NCBI RefSeq assembly: GCF_003148685.1
Contig: NZ_QGGR01000031.1
Location: 1-64,000, forward strand
Direction: 5' to 3'
From: Actinoplanes xinjiangensis
GTDB taxonomy: Bacteria > Actinomycetota > Actinomycetes > Mycobacteriales > Micromonosporaceae
DNA length: 64,000 nt
Part shown: in pieces, positions 7,580 through 21,473 of the stretch
Layout of the letters: every line of letters begins with the position of its first letter
How positions within the stretch are numbered: position 1 is the stretch's first letter
Program-made: the position numbers and the translations under genes
The notes under the pieces: model-generated
Databases searched by the model: none
Told to the model about the DNA's origin: nothing
The model's input: the letters and a program-made list of their open reading frames with translations, nothing else

Positions 7580-9814
7580 TCAGACCGTCGCCCGGTGGAC
7601 TCCGGCGCCCAGTTCGGCGTCGTCGCGCCCGGGCAGCGACAGCACCCCGGTCACCCCGGCGGGAAGGGTGACGTCGACGGTCAGCTCACCGTCGTCGAGC
7701 TGCCAGGACACGTCGATGCGGCCGTGCCGGGTGTCCAGACCCGCACGACCCCAGGTGAGCCCGCCGCCGGGACGCGGCGCGATCAGCACCCGGGAGTAGC
7801 CGGGTTCCAGGGGGGCGATGCCGCCGATCACCCGGTGCATCCAGTCGGCGACCGCACCCAGCGCGTAGTGGTTGAAGCTGGTCATCTCCCCCGGATTGAT
7901 CGAGCCGTCCGGCAGCATCGAGTCCCAGCGTTCCCAGATCGTCGTGGCGCCCATCGTCACCGGGTAGAGCCAGGACGGGCACTCCCGTTGCAGCAGCAGG
8001 CGGTACGCGACATCGAGATGTCCGGTCCGGGTCAGTGCGTCGAGGATGTACGGGGTACCGGCGAACCCGGTCGAGATCCGGTAGCCGCTGTCCGCGACCA
8101 GCTCCGCCAGCCGCCGCCCGGCCGCCGCCTCGTCGTCGACCAGCCCGAACACCAGGGCCAGCGTGTAGACCGTCGTGCAGTCCGAGACGATCGTGCCGTC
8201 CGCCGACACGTACTGCTCGTTGAACGCCGCCCGGGCCCGGGCGGCGAGGTCACCGAACTCGGCCGCGTCCCGCTCCCGGCCGAGCAGGGCGGCCACCTCG
8301 GCGGTGATCGTCGCGGACCGGTGGTAGGCGGCGGTCGCGACCACCCCCGGGTCGGCCTTCGCCTTGGCCGGGTCGTCCGGTGGCGCGTCCGGGTCGAGCC
8401 AGTCGCCGAACTGGAACGACGTGTCCCACACCCCGGCCGGTGACAGCAGCGTCCGGACCCGGCGCACGTGGGCGGTCATCGAGTCGTACTGGTTCTCCAG
8501 GATCGCCCGGTCGCCGTAGGCCCGCCACAGCGTCCACGGCACCCAGACCGCGGCGTCGGACCAGAAGGCGGTGCTGTCCGGGTCGGGGAACTCCGGCACG
8601 TGCGGCAGATACTTCAGCACGTCCGGTACGACGAACGGGACCAGACCGTCGGCGGCCCGCTGCTCGGCGGCCAGGTCGGCCAGCCAGTCGGCGAGGAACG
8701 GCCCGGTGTCGAACAGGAAGGCGGCCGACGGGGCGAAGACCGCGATGTCACCGGTCCAGCCGAGCCGCTCGTTGCGCTGCGGGCAGTCGGTCGGCAGGTC
8801 CAGGAAGTTGCCCTTGGTGCTCCACACGACATTGCTGTGCAGCTGGTTGAGCAGGTCGTCGGAGCAGGCGAACGTGCCGGTGCGGCGCAGGTCGGAGTGC
8901 ACGACCACGGCTTCGACGGTCGCGAAGGCCGGCTCCGGCAGGCCGGTGATCTCGGCGTACCGGAAGCCGTGAAACGTCATGGTCGGCTCGAAGAAGTCCT
9001 CGCCCCCGCTGAGGATGAACCGGTCCGTGGCCTGCGCGTCGCGCAGCGGCCGCGCGCCCAGCTCCCCGTGTTCGAGAACCTCGGCGTGCCGGATCCGGAC
9101 CTCCGAGCCAGCCGGCCCGGTCGCGGCGAAGCGGATCCAGCCGACCAGGTTCTGCCCGAAGTCCACCAGCGTGCGCCCTTCGGGCGACTGCCATACCTTC
9201 ACCGGCGTGAGGACGTCCTGCCTGGTCACCGGGGTGCTGATGTACGGCGTGAGCACGCCGGCGTCGAAGTCGAGGACCTTGACCGGCAGGAACCACTCGG
9301 GCTCGCCGCCCACGGCGTACCACTTGGCGGACCGGCGCCGCGCGTCGATGGTCTGCCCGTCGTAGAGGTCGTCGCCGAGCACGTCGGAGCCCCCGGCCGT
9401 CCACGTCTCGTCGGTGACGACGGTTTGCCGGTGCCCGTCGGCGAAGGTGATCTCCAGGTCGGCGATGACACCGAGGCGGTCGCCGTAGAAGGCGCGCCCG
9501 CCCATGAACCCGAGCCGCCCCCGGTGCCACCCGTTGCCGACCAGCACGGTCAGCACGGTGGCCGCCCTGCCGGTCAGCAGCCCGGTGACGTCGTGGGTCA
9601 GGTGGCGCAGCCGGTGCTCGTAGGAGCTCCAGCCGGGGCTCAGCACGTCGTCGCCGACCGGCTGCCCGTCGAGCCGGGCCTCGTGCACGCCGAGGCTGCT
9701 GATCCGCAGCGTCGCCGCGGTCACCGCGCCGTGCCCGGCGTCGAGCGTGATCTCGGTGCGGAACAGCGGGGCGCTGCCCAGCTCGCTCACGGGAGTGATC
9801 ATCCGACCTTGCAT
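7580..9814 (-). CDS. Alpha-L-rhamnosidase, GH78
   Basis: A 744-residue cytoplasmic glycoside hydrolase that removes terminal alpha-L-rhamnose. The N-terminal beta-rich part contains SPGWSSYEHRLRHLTHDVT and GNGWHRGRLGF, typical of the GH78 accessory domains. The (alpha/alpha)6 barrel contains DCPQRNERLGWTGD, the acid-rich GH78 signature, and GATTIWERWDS near the end, carrying the presumed second carboxylate. No signal peptide is present, so it acts on imported oligosaccharides. The start at ATG 9814 lies nine bases after AAAGG; a TTG at 9823 is too close to that site. It is the last gene of the sugar ABC operon, which supports rhamnoside as the transported substrate. Family enzymes are often near 900 residues, so this is a compact form. 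Confidence 0.88.
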   Translation of the reverse strand: MQGRMITPVSELGSAPLFRTEITLDAGHGAVTAATLRISSLGVHEARLDGQPVGDDVLSPGWSSYEHRLRHLTHDVTGLLTGRAATVLTVLVGNGWHRGRLGFMGGRAFYGDRLGVIADLEITFADGHRQTVVTDETWTAGGSDVLGDDLYDGQTIDARRRSAKWYAVGGEPEWFLPVKVLDFDAGVLTPYISTPVTRQDVLTPVKVWQSPEGRTLVDFGQNLVGWIRFAATGPAGSEVRIRHAEVLEHGELGARPLRDAQATDRFILSGGEDFFEPTMTFHGFRYAEITGLPEPAFATVEAVVVHSDLRRTGTFACSDDLLNQLHSNVVWSTKGNFLDLPTDCPQRNERLGWTGDIAVFAPSAAFLFDTGPFLADWLADLAAEQRAADGLVPFVVPDVLKYLPHVPEFPDPDSTAFWSDAAVWVPWTLWRAYGDRAILENQYDSMTAHVRRVRTLLSPAGVWDTSFQFGDWLDPDAPPDDPAKAKADPGVVATAAYHRSATITAEVAALLGRERDAAEFGDLAARARAAFNEQYVSADGTIVSDCTTVYTLALVFGLVDDEAAAGRRLAELVADSGYRISTGFAGTPYILDALTRTGHLDVAYRLLLQRECPSWLYPVTMGATTIWERWDSMLPDGSINPGEMTSFNHYALGAVADWMHRVIGGIAPLEPGYSRVLIAPRPGGGLTWGRAGLDTRHGRIDVSWQLDDGELTVDVTLPAGVTGVLSLPGRDDAELGAGVHRATV

Positions 9815-9819
9815 GGGGC

Positions 9820-10653
9820 TCAACCTTTCACCGAGCCGGCGACCATGCCGGACACGATCTGGCGCTGGAAGATCATGAACATGATCAGCGGCGGAACCGT
9901 GACCAGCAGGATGTCCATGAACAGGAGGTTGTAGGAGCTGGCGTACTGGCCCTGGAAATTGAAGAGGGTCAGCTGCACGGTGGCATTCTCGTCACCGGGC
10001 AGGAAGTAGAGCGGGCTGGTGAAGTCGTTCCAGATGAACACCGTCTGCACCACGACGACGGTCACGATGATCGGCCGCAGCAGGGGGAACACGACGCGGA
10101 AGAACAGGCTGAGCGGCCCGGCGCCGTCGATCGTGGCGGCCTCGTCCATCTCCTTCGGAATGCCGGCGATGAACGCCTGGAAGAGCAGGACACAGAAGGC
10201 CATGGCGTACGCGATCTCGACCAGGATCAGGCCGGGCATGGTCTTGAACAGCCCGATCCTCTGGAGCACCCAGATGGTCGGGACCACCGCCGGCGGCAGC
10301 ACCAGTCCGGACAGGATGATCAGGTTCGCCGCCCTGGTGAACCGGCTCCTACGTCGCTGCAGGACGAACCCGGCCATCGCGGCCAGGATCACGACCACCG
10401 TCACGCTGGCGACGGTGAGGATCGTGCTGTTGATGAACGCGATGATCAGCAGGTAGTCACGGGCCTCCACCACCGCCTGGAGGTTCGCCACGAACGCCCA
10501 CTCGGTCGGCCACGAGAAGTCCAGCAGGGCCGATTCCTGCGCGGTCTTGCCCGCGGTGAGCACGATGAACCCGAACGGGACCAGGAAGACGACCCCGAAC
10601 AGCACGACCGCCAGGCCGCTCAGCGGATAGTTGGGGCGGGGGCGGGTGCTCAC
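9820..10653 (-). CDS. Carbohydrate ABC transporter permease (MalG-type)
   Basis: A 277-residue inner-membrane permease with six hydrophobic segments. The cytoplasmic EAA loop reads EAATIDGAGPLSLFFRVVFP, the contact site for the ATPase (MsiK-like ATPases are usually encoded elsewhere in actinomycetes). It starts at GTG 10653 inside the stop of the preceding permease gene (GTGA). It ends six bases before the rhamnosidase start. It forms the second half of the translocation channel with the gene at 10650. Confidence 0.92.
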   Translation of the reverse strand: MSTRPRPNYPLSGLAVVLFGVVFLVPFGFIVLTAGKTAQESALLDFSWPTEWAFVANLQAVVEARDYLLIIAFINSTILTVASVTVVVILAAMAGFVLQRRRSRFTRAANLIILSGLVLPPAVVPTIWVLQRIGLFKTMPGLILVEIAYAMAFCVLLFQAFIAGIPKEMDEAATIDGAGPLSLFFRVVFPLLRPIIVTVVVVQTVFIWNDFTSPLYFLPGDENATVQLTLFNFQGQYASSYNLLFMDILLVTVPPLIMFMIFQRQIVSGMVAGSVKG

Positions 10654-11567
10654 TGGTCGTCCCTTCGGTTGAAGAACCAGAACAGCGGCAGCGCGATCAG
10701 GATCACCAGCAGGAACAGCACGACGTTGCCGGCCGTGGAGAGCCCGTAGAAACCGGCCTGGTACTGCTTGTAGATCACCGACGCCATCACGTCGGAGGTG
10801 AACCCGGGGCCGCCCTTGGTCATCGCCCAGATCAGGTCGAACTTGCGCAGCCCGCCGATCAGCGACAGCAGGATCACCGAGACGGTCGCCGGCTTGGCCA
10901 GGGGCAGCGTGATGTTGCGGAAGCGGTGCCAGGCACCGGCGCCGTCCATCTTGGCGGCCTCGAAATACTCGCCGGGGATCGACAGGATGCCGGCCATGTA
11001 GATGACCGTGGCCAGCCCGACGCCCTGCCAGACGTCGACGAACGCGACCGACAGCAGCGCCCAGTCCGGATCGACGAGCCAGGCCGGACCGGTGATGCCG
11101 ATCAGGTCCAGCGCCTGGTTGATGACGCCCCTGGTCGGGTGCATCAGGATCTGGAAGGTGAGGCCGACGCCGATCGTGCTGACCAGGACCGGGAAGAACG
11201 CGACCGACCGCATGAAGCCGCGGCCCAGGATCGGGCCGGTCAGCAGCACGGCCAGGGCCATGCCGAGGACCACCTTCAGGCCCGAGGTCGTCACGGCGTA
11301 GACGAGCGTGTGCCGGAGCCCGGACGACAGCGCCGGCTCCCGGAAGAACTGGACGTAGTTGTCGAGGCCGATGAACTCCTGGTCGAACAGGGTCCAGCGG
11401 GTGAGGCTGAACCAGAACGCCATCACCGACGGCACCAGGAAGAAGACGGTGAAGATGACACCGCCCGGGAGGATGAACCAGTAGGGATACGGGCTTGTGC
11501 GGCGGGCGGGCTCCGGGACCGTGGTCGCCGGAGCCTCCGTCACCGCGCCGGTGACGGTCGTCATCAC
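10650..11567 (-). CDS. Carbohydrate ABC transporter permease (MalF-type)
   Basis: A 305-residue permease with an N-terminal cytoplasmic tail, a first helix (WFILPGGVIFTVFFLVPSVMAF) and the EAA loop EAAKMDGAGAWHRFRNITLP. It is the MalF-like partner of the following gene. GTG 11567 and ATG 11564 are both possible starts; the stop of the binding-protein gene overlaps them. No ATP-binding subunit is encoded in the operon, which is usual for CUT1 systems of actinomycetes that share one ATPase. Confidence 0.92.
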   Translation of the reverse strand: MMTTVTGAVTEAPATTVPEPARRTSPYPYWFILPGGVIFTVFFLVPSVMAFWFSLTRWTLFDQEFIGLDNYVQFFREPALSSGLRHTLVYAVTTSGLKVVLGMALAVLLTGPILGRGFMRSVAFFPVLVSTIGVGLTFQILMHPTRGVINQALDLIGITGPAWLVDPDWALLSVAFVDVWQGVGLATVIYMAGILSIPGEYFEAAKMDGAGAWHRFRNITLPLAKPATVSVILLSLIGGLRKFDLIWAMTKGGPGFTSDVMASVIYKQYQAGFYGLSTAGNVVLFLLVILIALPLFWFFNRRDDQ

Positions 11568-12868
11568 CAGCCCTGGAGCCCGAGCTGCTGCGCCTGCTTC
11601 TTCACGTCCTCGTCGTACAGCTTCGCGCCGTCCGCCGCGGGGCGGATGCCGGAGCCGACCTCGACGGTGATCTGCTCCAGCGCCGGGCCCTTGATCGGGG
11701 ACAGGAACTCCAGCGCGGGGCTGGCGGTGCCGGCGTCCACGTACGTGCTCAGGTCCTTGACCGAGGTGGCCACGTCGTCCGGCAGCTCACAGGTCTTCAC
11801 CGCGAACGGGCCACCCAGCGACGTCGCGCTCGCCTGGGCCGCACAACCGGCCGGGGAGGCCAGGAACGCCTGGAACTTCTTGGCCGCGGTCAGCTTGTCC
11901 CCCTGGGTGCTCTTCGGGATGTAGATGCCGGACGGCTCCCACAGGGTCGCGCCGTTCCTGCTCGCGTCGGTCCCGGGCAGGGCGAAGAAGCCCACGTCGT
12001 TGGTCTTGCCGGGCGCGGCGGTCTCGATGGCGGTGACCGCGAACGTGATCATCGGGTAGTGCGCGGCGGTGCCCTGAGCCACGGCGGCGAGTCCCTCGTT
12101 GTACTTGGCCGAGGCGTAGTCGTCGTTCCAGTAGCCGGCCTTCTTCAGCTCCTCCAGGTGCTGGAAGCCGGCCAGGGCGGCCGGTGTCGTCGCGTACTTG
12201 GCCTGGTTGGCGGTGTACTCGTCGGCGAAGCCGGGATCGGCGGCGGACACGTTGTGGAAGTCGGCGAGGACCAGGATCTGCGAGGTCCAGGTGTCGCTGT
12301 AGGTCTGGGCGACCGGTGCCGTACCCGCGGCTTTGATCCTGGCGTTGTTGGCCATGAAGTCCGCCCAGGTCTTCGGCGGTTGCAGGCCGAGCTTGGCGTA
12401 GAGGGGCCTGTTGTAGAGGATGCCGCCGCCGGAGATGGTCTGCCACGGCGAGCCGTAGACCTCGGTGCCGCTGGAGACGACCTTCTTGAACGTCTCGTCC
12501 AGGTCGCCGACCCAGGACTCGCCGGTGACCGGCGTCAGGTTCGTCGACGGGGCGATGGCCTGCAACAACGAGCCGGAGTTGTATTCGAACACGTCGGCCA
12601 TGTCGCCGGTGGAGAGCCGCGTCTTGACCAGGTTGTCGCCCTCACTGCCCTGCGGCCGGGTGTCGAGCTTGACGTCGACGTCGGTGTTCGCGGCCTCGAA
12701 CGCCGCGATGACCGCGTCGGCCACCTTGACGTTGGCGGGGTCGTTGTTGGTCAGGAAGGTGATCTGGATCTTGCCGCCGGCCTGGTCGTCACTGGACCCC
12801 AGGGACCCGGCGCTACAGGCCGACAGGGACAGGGCGCCCGCGAGCAGTACCGCCGCACCGAACCTCAT
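11564..12868 (-). CDS. ABC transporter sugar-binding lipoprotein
   Basis: A 434-residue extracytoplasmic solute-binding protein of cluster 1 (CUT1). The N-terminus MRFGAAVLLAGALSLSACS is a lipoprotein signal with lipobox LSAC, so the Cys is lipidated and anchors the protein outside the membrane. The mature part has the usual ITFLTNNDPANVKVADAVIAAFEAANTDVDV opening and the internal segment GSPWQTISGGGILYNRPLYAKLGL. GGAGG lies five bases before ATG 12868. It is the first gene of the rhamnoside operon and is divergent from the LacI-type regulator across a 161-base control region. Confidence 0.92.
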   Translation of the reverse strand: MRFGAAVLLAGALSLSACSAGSLGSSDDQAGGKIQITFLTNNDPANVKVADAVIAAFEAANTDVDVKLDTRPQGSEGDNLVKTRLSTGDMADVFEYNSGSLLQAIAPSTNLTPVTGESWVGDLDETFKKVVSSGTEVYGSPWQTISGGGILYNRPLYAKLGLQPPKTWADFMANNARIKAAGTAPVAQTYSDTWTSQILVLADFHNVSAADPGFADEYTANQAKYATTPAALAGFQHLEELKKAGYWNDDYASAKYNEGLAAVAQGTAAHYPMITFAVTAIETAAPGKTNDVGFFALPGTDASRNGATLWEPSGIYIPKSTQGDKLTAAKKFQAFLASPAGCAAQASATSLGGPFAVKTCELPDDVATSVKDLSTYVDAGTASPALEFLSPIKGPALEQITVEVGSGIRPAADGAKLYDEDVKKQAQQLGLQGW

Positions 12869-12894
12869 ATGAACCTCCGGTTTCCCGCATGTTT

Positions 12895-12908
12895 GTAGAT
12901 CGGTCTCC
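12895..12908. promoter_or_regulatory. Imperfect operator, GTAGA-type
   Basis: GTAGATCGGTCTCC is a mismatched copy of the perfect palindrome located 33 bases downstream. The spacing, about three helical turns, places both on the same DNA face. It lies close to the start of the binding-protein gene. Confidence 0.45.
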
Positions 12909-12927
12909 GCTTGTAACAGCCGTCACA

Positions 12928-12941
12928 GTAGACCGGTCTAC
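12928..12941. promoter_or_regulatory. Perfect 14-bp operator, GTAGACCGGTCTAC
   Basis: This perfect palindrome has a central CG, as LacI-family operators do. It sits mid-way between the rhamnoside operon and the LacI-type gene. A half site, CGGTCTAC, recurs at 13012-13019 just before the regulator start. Confidence 0.6.
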
Positions 12942-12961
12942 GCCGACGGCACAAGACACGG

Positions 12962-12977
12962 CTCGAAACGTTTCAAG
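12962..12977. promoter_or_regulatory. LacI-type operator with GAAACGTTTC core
   Basis: CTCGAAACGTTTCAAG has a perfect ten-base core, GAAACGTTTC (12965-12974), centred on CG, resembling canonical LacI/GalR boxes. It lies 53 bases before the regulator ATG, suggesting autoregulation. Confidence 0.6.
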
Positions 12978-13029
12978 GAGTGGTGAACCCGCCGTTCCGG
13001 GCCGCGGAGAACGGTCTACAGTGAGGCAT

Positions 13030-14046
13030 ATGTCGATCACGAGGGGCCGGTCGGTCACGATCAGCGACGTGGCCCGGACCGCAGGCGTCTCCCGGGCCGC
13101 GGTGTCCAAGGTGATCCGCAACGCGTACGGGGTGAGCCCCGGAATGCGCCAGCGCGTCGAAGCCGCCATCGAGGAACTCGGCTACCGCCCCAGCGTCGCC
13201 GCCCGGGCCCTGCGCGGCTCCAGCTACCGGCTCGGCCTGGAGATCCCCTACGTCAGCGGCCGGTTCATGACCCAGATCGTCGACGGCGCCAACCGGGCCG
13301 TCGCCGACACGCCCTACCAACTGGTCCTCGCCCCCGCCGACGGCCCCGAGTACAGCACCCTCGAATCGCTCGCCGACGGCCTGGTCGACGGCATCATCGC
13401 GGTCTCGCCCCGCGTCGACCCGCCCTGGCTGGAGGAACTCGCCCGCCGGGTGCCGGTGGTGATGCTCGGCCGCCACGACGACCCCGAGGGTTACGACACC
13501 GTGGTCGGCGACGACGAGGCCGGTGCCGGCGCGGTGATGGACCACCTGCTCGCCCTCGGGCACCGCCGGATCGCCCACCTCACCGAACCGGAGGCCGTCG
13601 CCGCCGAGACCCCGGTCACCCCGCACGTGGTCCGCGTCGCCGTCTACCGCCGGCGGATGGCCGAGGCCGGGCTCACCCCGAGCATCGAGGTGGCCCGCTG
13701 GGAGGACGGCGACAGCGGCGTCCGGGAGGCCACCGCACGGCTGCTGGCGCTCCCCGAACCACCGACGGCGATCTTCGCCGGGCACGACGACATCGCCCTG
13801 GTCGTGCTGGCCGGTGTCGCCGCCGCGGGCCGGCTCGGTGAGATCTCCGTCGCCGGATACGACAACACCGACATGTCCCAGCATCCGCTGATCGACCTGA
13901 CCTCCGTCGACCAGCAGGGCGTCGAGATGGGCGCCCAGGCGGCGACCATGCTGCTGGAACGCCTCCGGGGCCGGACCGAACGACGACAGCACGTGCTGGC
14001 CACCAGCCTGCGGATCCGCGGTTCCACCCGTCCACCCCGTACCTGA
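13030..14046 (+). CDS. LacI-family transcriptional regulator
   Basis: A 338-residue repressor. Residues about 9-60 form the HTH and hinge: VTISDVARTAGVSRAAVSKVIRN, then GYRPSVAARALRGSS. The rest is a periplasmic-binding-protein-like sensor with the C-terminal motif ISVAGYDNTDMSQHPLIDLTSVDQ. The start at 13030 is chosen because the HTH begins immediately after it; the open frame upstream runs through the operator region and is not coding. GAGG lies just before the ATG. It is divergent from the sugar ABC/GH78 operon and is therefore its likely local repressor, with rhamnose or a rhamnoside as inducer (inference). Confidence 0.9.
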   Translation: MSITRGRSVTISDVARTAGVSRAAVSKVIRNAYGVSPGMRQRVEAAIEELGYRPSVAARALRGSSYRLGLEIPYVSGRFMTQIVDGANRAVADTPYQLVLAPADGPEYSTLESLADGLVDGIIAVSPRVDPPWLEELARRVPVVMLGRHDDPEGYDTVVGDDEAGAGAVMDHLLALGHRRIAHLTEPEAVAAETPVTPHVVRVAVYRRRMAEAGLTPSIEVARWEDGDSGVREATARLLALPEPPTAIFAGHDDIALVVLAGVAAAGRLGEISVAGYDNTDMSQHPLIDLTSVDQQGVEMGAQAATMLLERLRGRTERRQHVLATSLRIRGSTRPPRT

Positions 14047-14182
14047 CCGCCGCCCGCCGCCCGGCTGTTCGGGCCCACCGCCGGGCAATCCGTCGCCAAA
14101 CCGACATCGACGCGGTAACCAAGAGGCGTGATCACCATGAGTAGACTCCCGGGGCGCGACGGCCCGAGAGGATGAGAACCAG

Positions 14183-15847
<1,665 letters not shown>

Positions 15848-15859
15848 CCCGGCTCTTCT

Positions 15860-16044
15860 CCGGCCGGCTCTCACCGCCGTCTCGGCGCGCACTTTGCCGG
15901 CCGGCTCTCCCCGCCGTCTCGGTGCGCACTTTTCCGGCTGGCTCTGACCGCCGGCTCGGCGCGCTCATTTCCGGCCGACTCTGACCGCCGGCTCGGCGCG
16001 CACATTTCCGGCTGGCTCCGGCCGCTGTTTCAGTGCGCTCGAGG
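15860..16044. repeat. 37-bp tandem repeat, five units
   Basis: Units begin with CCGGC at 15860, 15897, 15934, 15971 and 16008, exactly 37 bases apart. Conserved stretches include GGCTCT, ACCGCC and CTCGG followed by GCGC and a T-rich end. The last unit is diverged. There are no spacers, so it is not a CRISPR array. It fills most of the 297-base gap between the kinase gene and the next gene. Confidence 0.85.
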
Positions 16045-16144
16045 CAGCGGTGAGAGCCAGCCACTGTGTGCCGGGGCGCCGGGTTCTGTGGAGATCCGGT
16101 GTCCGGTGTCGCGCGGCGGCGCCGGACCGGCCTACGGTCCGGTC

Positions 16145-16852
16145 ATGAGCACGGTGGGATGGATCAGGGTGTGGCTGGCGGTCTTCGTCGGCGGGCTGGT
16201 GATCAGTGGGGTGACGGCGTTCCCGCTGGCCACCGAGATGCGGTTGCTGGCGGATCTGCTGCATGCGCTGCCCGCCGCCCCGGACGGGCTCGTCACCTGG
16301 GTGGAGCGGATCCGGGACGGACTTGCCGTCACCGGCCGTGACTATCCGTTCGTCGCGTACGGGACCGACTGGCTGGCCTTCGCGCACCTGGTGATCGCGG
16401 CGGCGTTCTGGGGGCCGTGGCGCGATCCGGTACGCAACGTCTGGGTCGTCGAGTGGGGCATGATCTGCTGCGCCGGGATCATTCCGCTGGCACTGATCGC
16501 CGGGCCGATCCGGCAGCTGCCGCTCGGGTGGACGCTGCTCGACATGTCGTTCGGTGTGTTCGGTGTCGTGCCGCTGATCATCGTCCGGTCACTGATCAAG
16601 CGGCTCGGCGACGGCCCGGCGGCGGATCCAGGGCAGGACGAACAGGTACAGGCCGCTGATCATCAGCACCGCCAGCGGGAGCAGGGGCACGTAGGAGACC
16701 CAGACGATCGGCTCCTTCTGAGCGAGGGCGACGAACGTCAGGACGACCGTCGCGGTGAAGACGGCGGACGTCCAGCGGTGCAGTCGGCGGATACGGTTGT
16801 TCCAGGTCATCAGGGCCTCCGGGCTCGGAATCTCGTCGAGCACGAACGCTAG
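16145..16852 (+). CDS. Conserved membrane protein with antisense-overlap C-terminal extension
   Basis: The first about 155 residues form a recognisable conserved membrane protein of unknown function, with four to five hydrophobic segments and motifs such as GVTAFPLATE, FVAYGTDWLAFAHLVIA and FGVFGVVPLIIVRSLIKRL. As I recall relatives, they end about there. Here no stop follows, and the frame continues 80 more residues that are very polar (Gln/His/Asp/Arg-rich) and read antisense through the complete neighbouring gene at 16589-16810. The start at ATG 16145 fits the hydrophobic N-terminus. The tail is either a genuine extension from stop loss or a sign of annotation difficulty; the core is credible. 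Confidence 0.7.
   Translation: MSTVGWIRVWLAVFVGGLVISGVTAFPLATEMRLLADLLHALPAAPDGLVTWVERIRDGLAVTGRDYPFVAYGTDWLAFAHLVIAAAFWGPWRDPVRNVWVVEWGMICCAGIIPLALIAGPIRQLPLGWTLLDMSFGVFGVVPLIIVRSLIKRLGDGPAADPGQDEQVQAADHQHRQREQGHVGDPDDRLLLSEGDERQDDRRGEDGGRPAVQSADTVVPGHQGLRARNLVEHER
16589..16810 (-). CDS. Small two-helix membrane protein
   Basis: A 73-residue protein with two transmembrane segments (WTSAVFTATVVLTFVALAQ and YVPLLPLAVLMISGLYLFVLP) and basic ends. It opens MTWNNRIRRLHRW. ATG 16810 has GGAGG five bases upstream, which decides the start over an upstream ATG at 16843. It belongs, as far as I can tell, to an unnamed small membrane family related to PepSY-associated helices. It lies entirely within the antisense strand of the convergent gene that starts at 16145. 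Confidence 0.7.
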   Translation of the reverse strand: MTWNNRIRRLHRWTSAVFTATVVLTFVALAQKEPIVWVSYVPLLPLAVLMISGLYLFVLPWIRRRAVAEPLDQ

Positions 16853-16979
16853 TCACGCGGCCCCCGCCAGGACTTCTCGATTCCTGACCGACCGGGCTCC
16901 GGCTGCCACCATCGGCTTCCGCCATCGGCCTCCACCGCCGGCTTCCACCGCCGGCTCGAGCCGCGGAAGGGCCGGCGGG

Positions 16980-17281
16980 TCAGAGCTGGTGGACCGTGGT
17001 CAGGTCACTGAGGCCGGAGATCTCCAGCAACGGGGCGAGCAGCGGCCCCGTACGCAATTCGATGTGATCGGCCTGGGCGAAGAGCGCCGCGAGACCCGCG
17101 CTGTCCAGGTATTCGACCGCGGTGAGGTCGACGACCAGGCGCGCGCCGGCCGCGTCGGCGACCGCCCGGGTCAGGGCGCCGGCGAAGGTCTCGGCGTTGC
17201 TCATGTCGATCTCGCCGGAGGCGGTGAGAACGACGGCACCATCCGGGCCGGGACCCGTCGTGAGGGTGAGCTCGGGGGTCA

Positions 17282-17282
<1 letters not shown>
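16980..17282 (-). CDS. STAS-domain anti-sigma factor antagonist
   Basis: A 100-residue single STAS domain. The signature VDLTAVEYLDSAGLAALF carries the conserved Asp-Ser pair in which Ser is normally phosphorylated by an RsbW-type kinase. The preceding strand ASGEIDMSNAETFAGAL is typical. It starts at 17282, sharing one base with the stop of the giant sensor/phosphatase gene (TGATG), so the two are coupled. The phosphatase domain of the upstream protein may dephosphorylate this antagonist and its HATPase domain may phosphorylate it: a two-gene partner-switching module (inference from family knowledge). Confidence 0.88.
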
Positions 17283-21334
<4,052 letters not shown>

Positions 21335-21433
21335 CGCGTCCGCTTGTCCCCCTGCCGCAGCCCGTCGAAACCACCACGACGGTAACCATCGGCACCATCA
21401 CCCCGATATCCGGGTCCGCTCTACCGCGATCCC

Positions 21434-21449
21434 TTCAGCGTGGTTTCAG
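21434..21449. promoter_or_regulatory. TTCAG direct repeat, 11-bp phase, ahead of OmpR-type gene
   Basis: TTCAG occurs at 21434 and 21445, 11 bases apart, 25 bases before the response regulator start. OmpR/PhoB-type regulators bind direct repeats of this spacing. The same element recurs before the PepSY gene of this operon, which suggests autoregulation. Confidence 0.55.
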
Positions 21450-21473
21450 GTCGGGTGGGCAAGGATGAGCGGC

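Noticed and set aside
12889..13029. Longer N-terminus for the LacI-type regulator
   Set aside because: The extension would translate the operator palindromes; the HTH begins right after ATG 13030.
15860..16044. Possible CRISPR array
   Set aside because: Units are contiguous, with no spacers and no cas genes nearby; the same holds for the 28-bp array at 31839.
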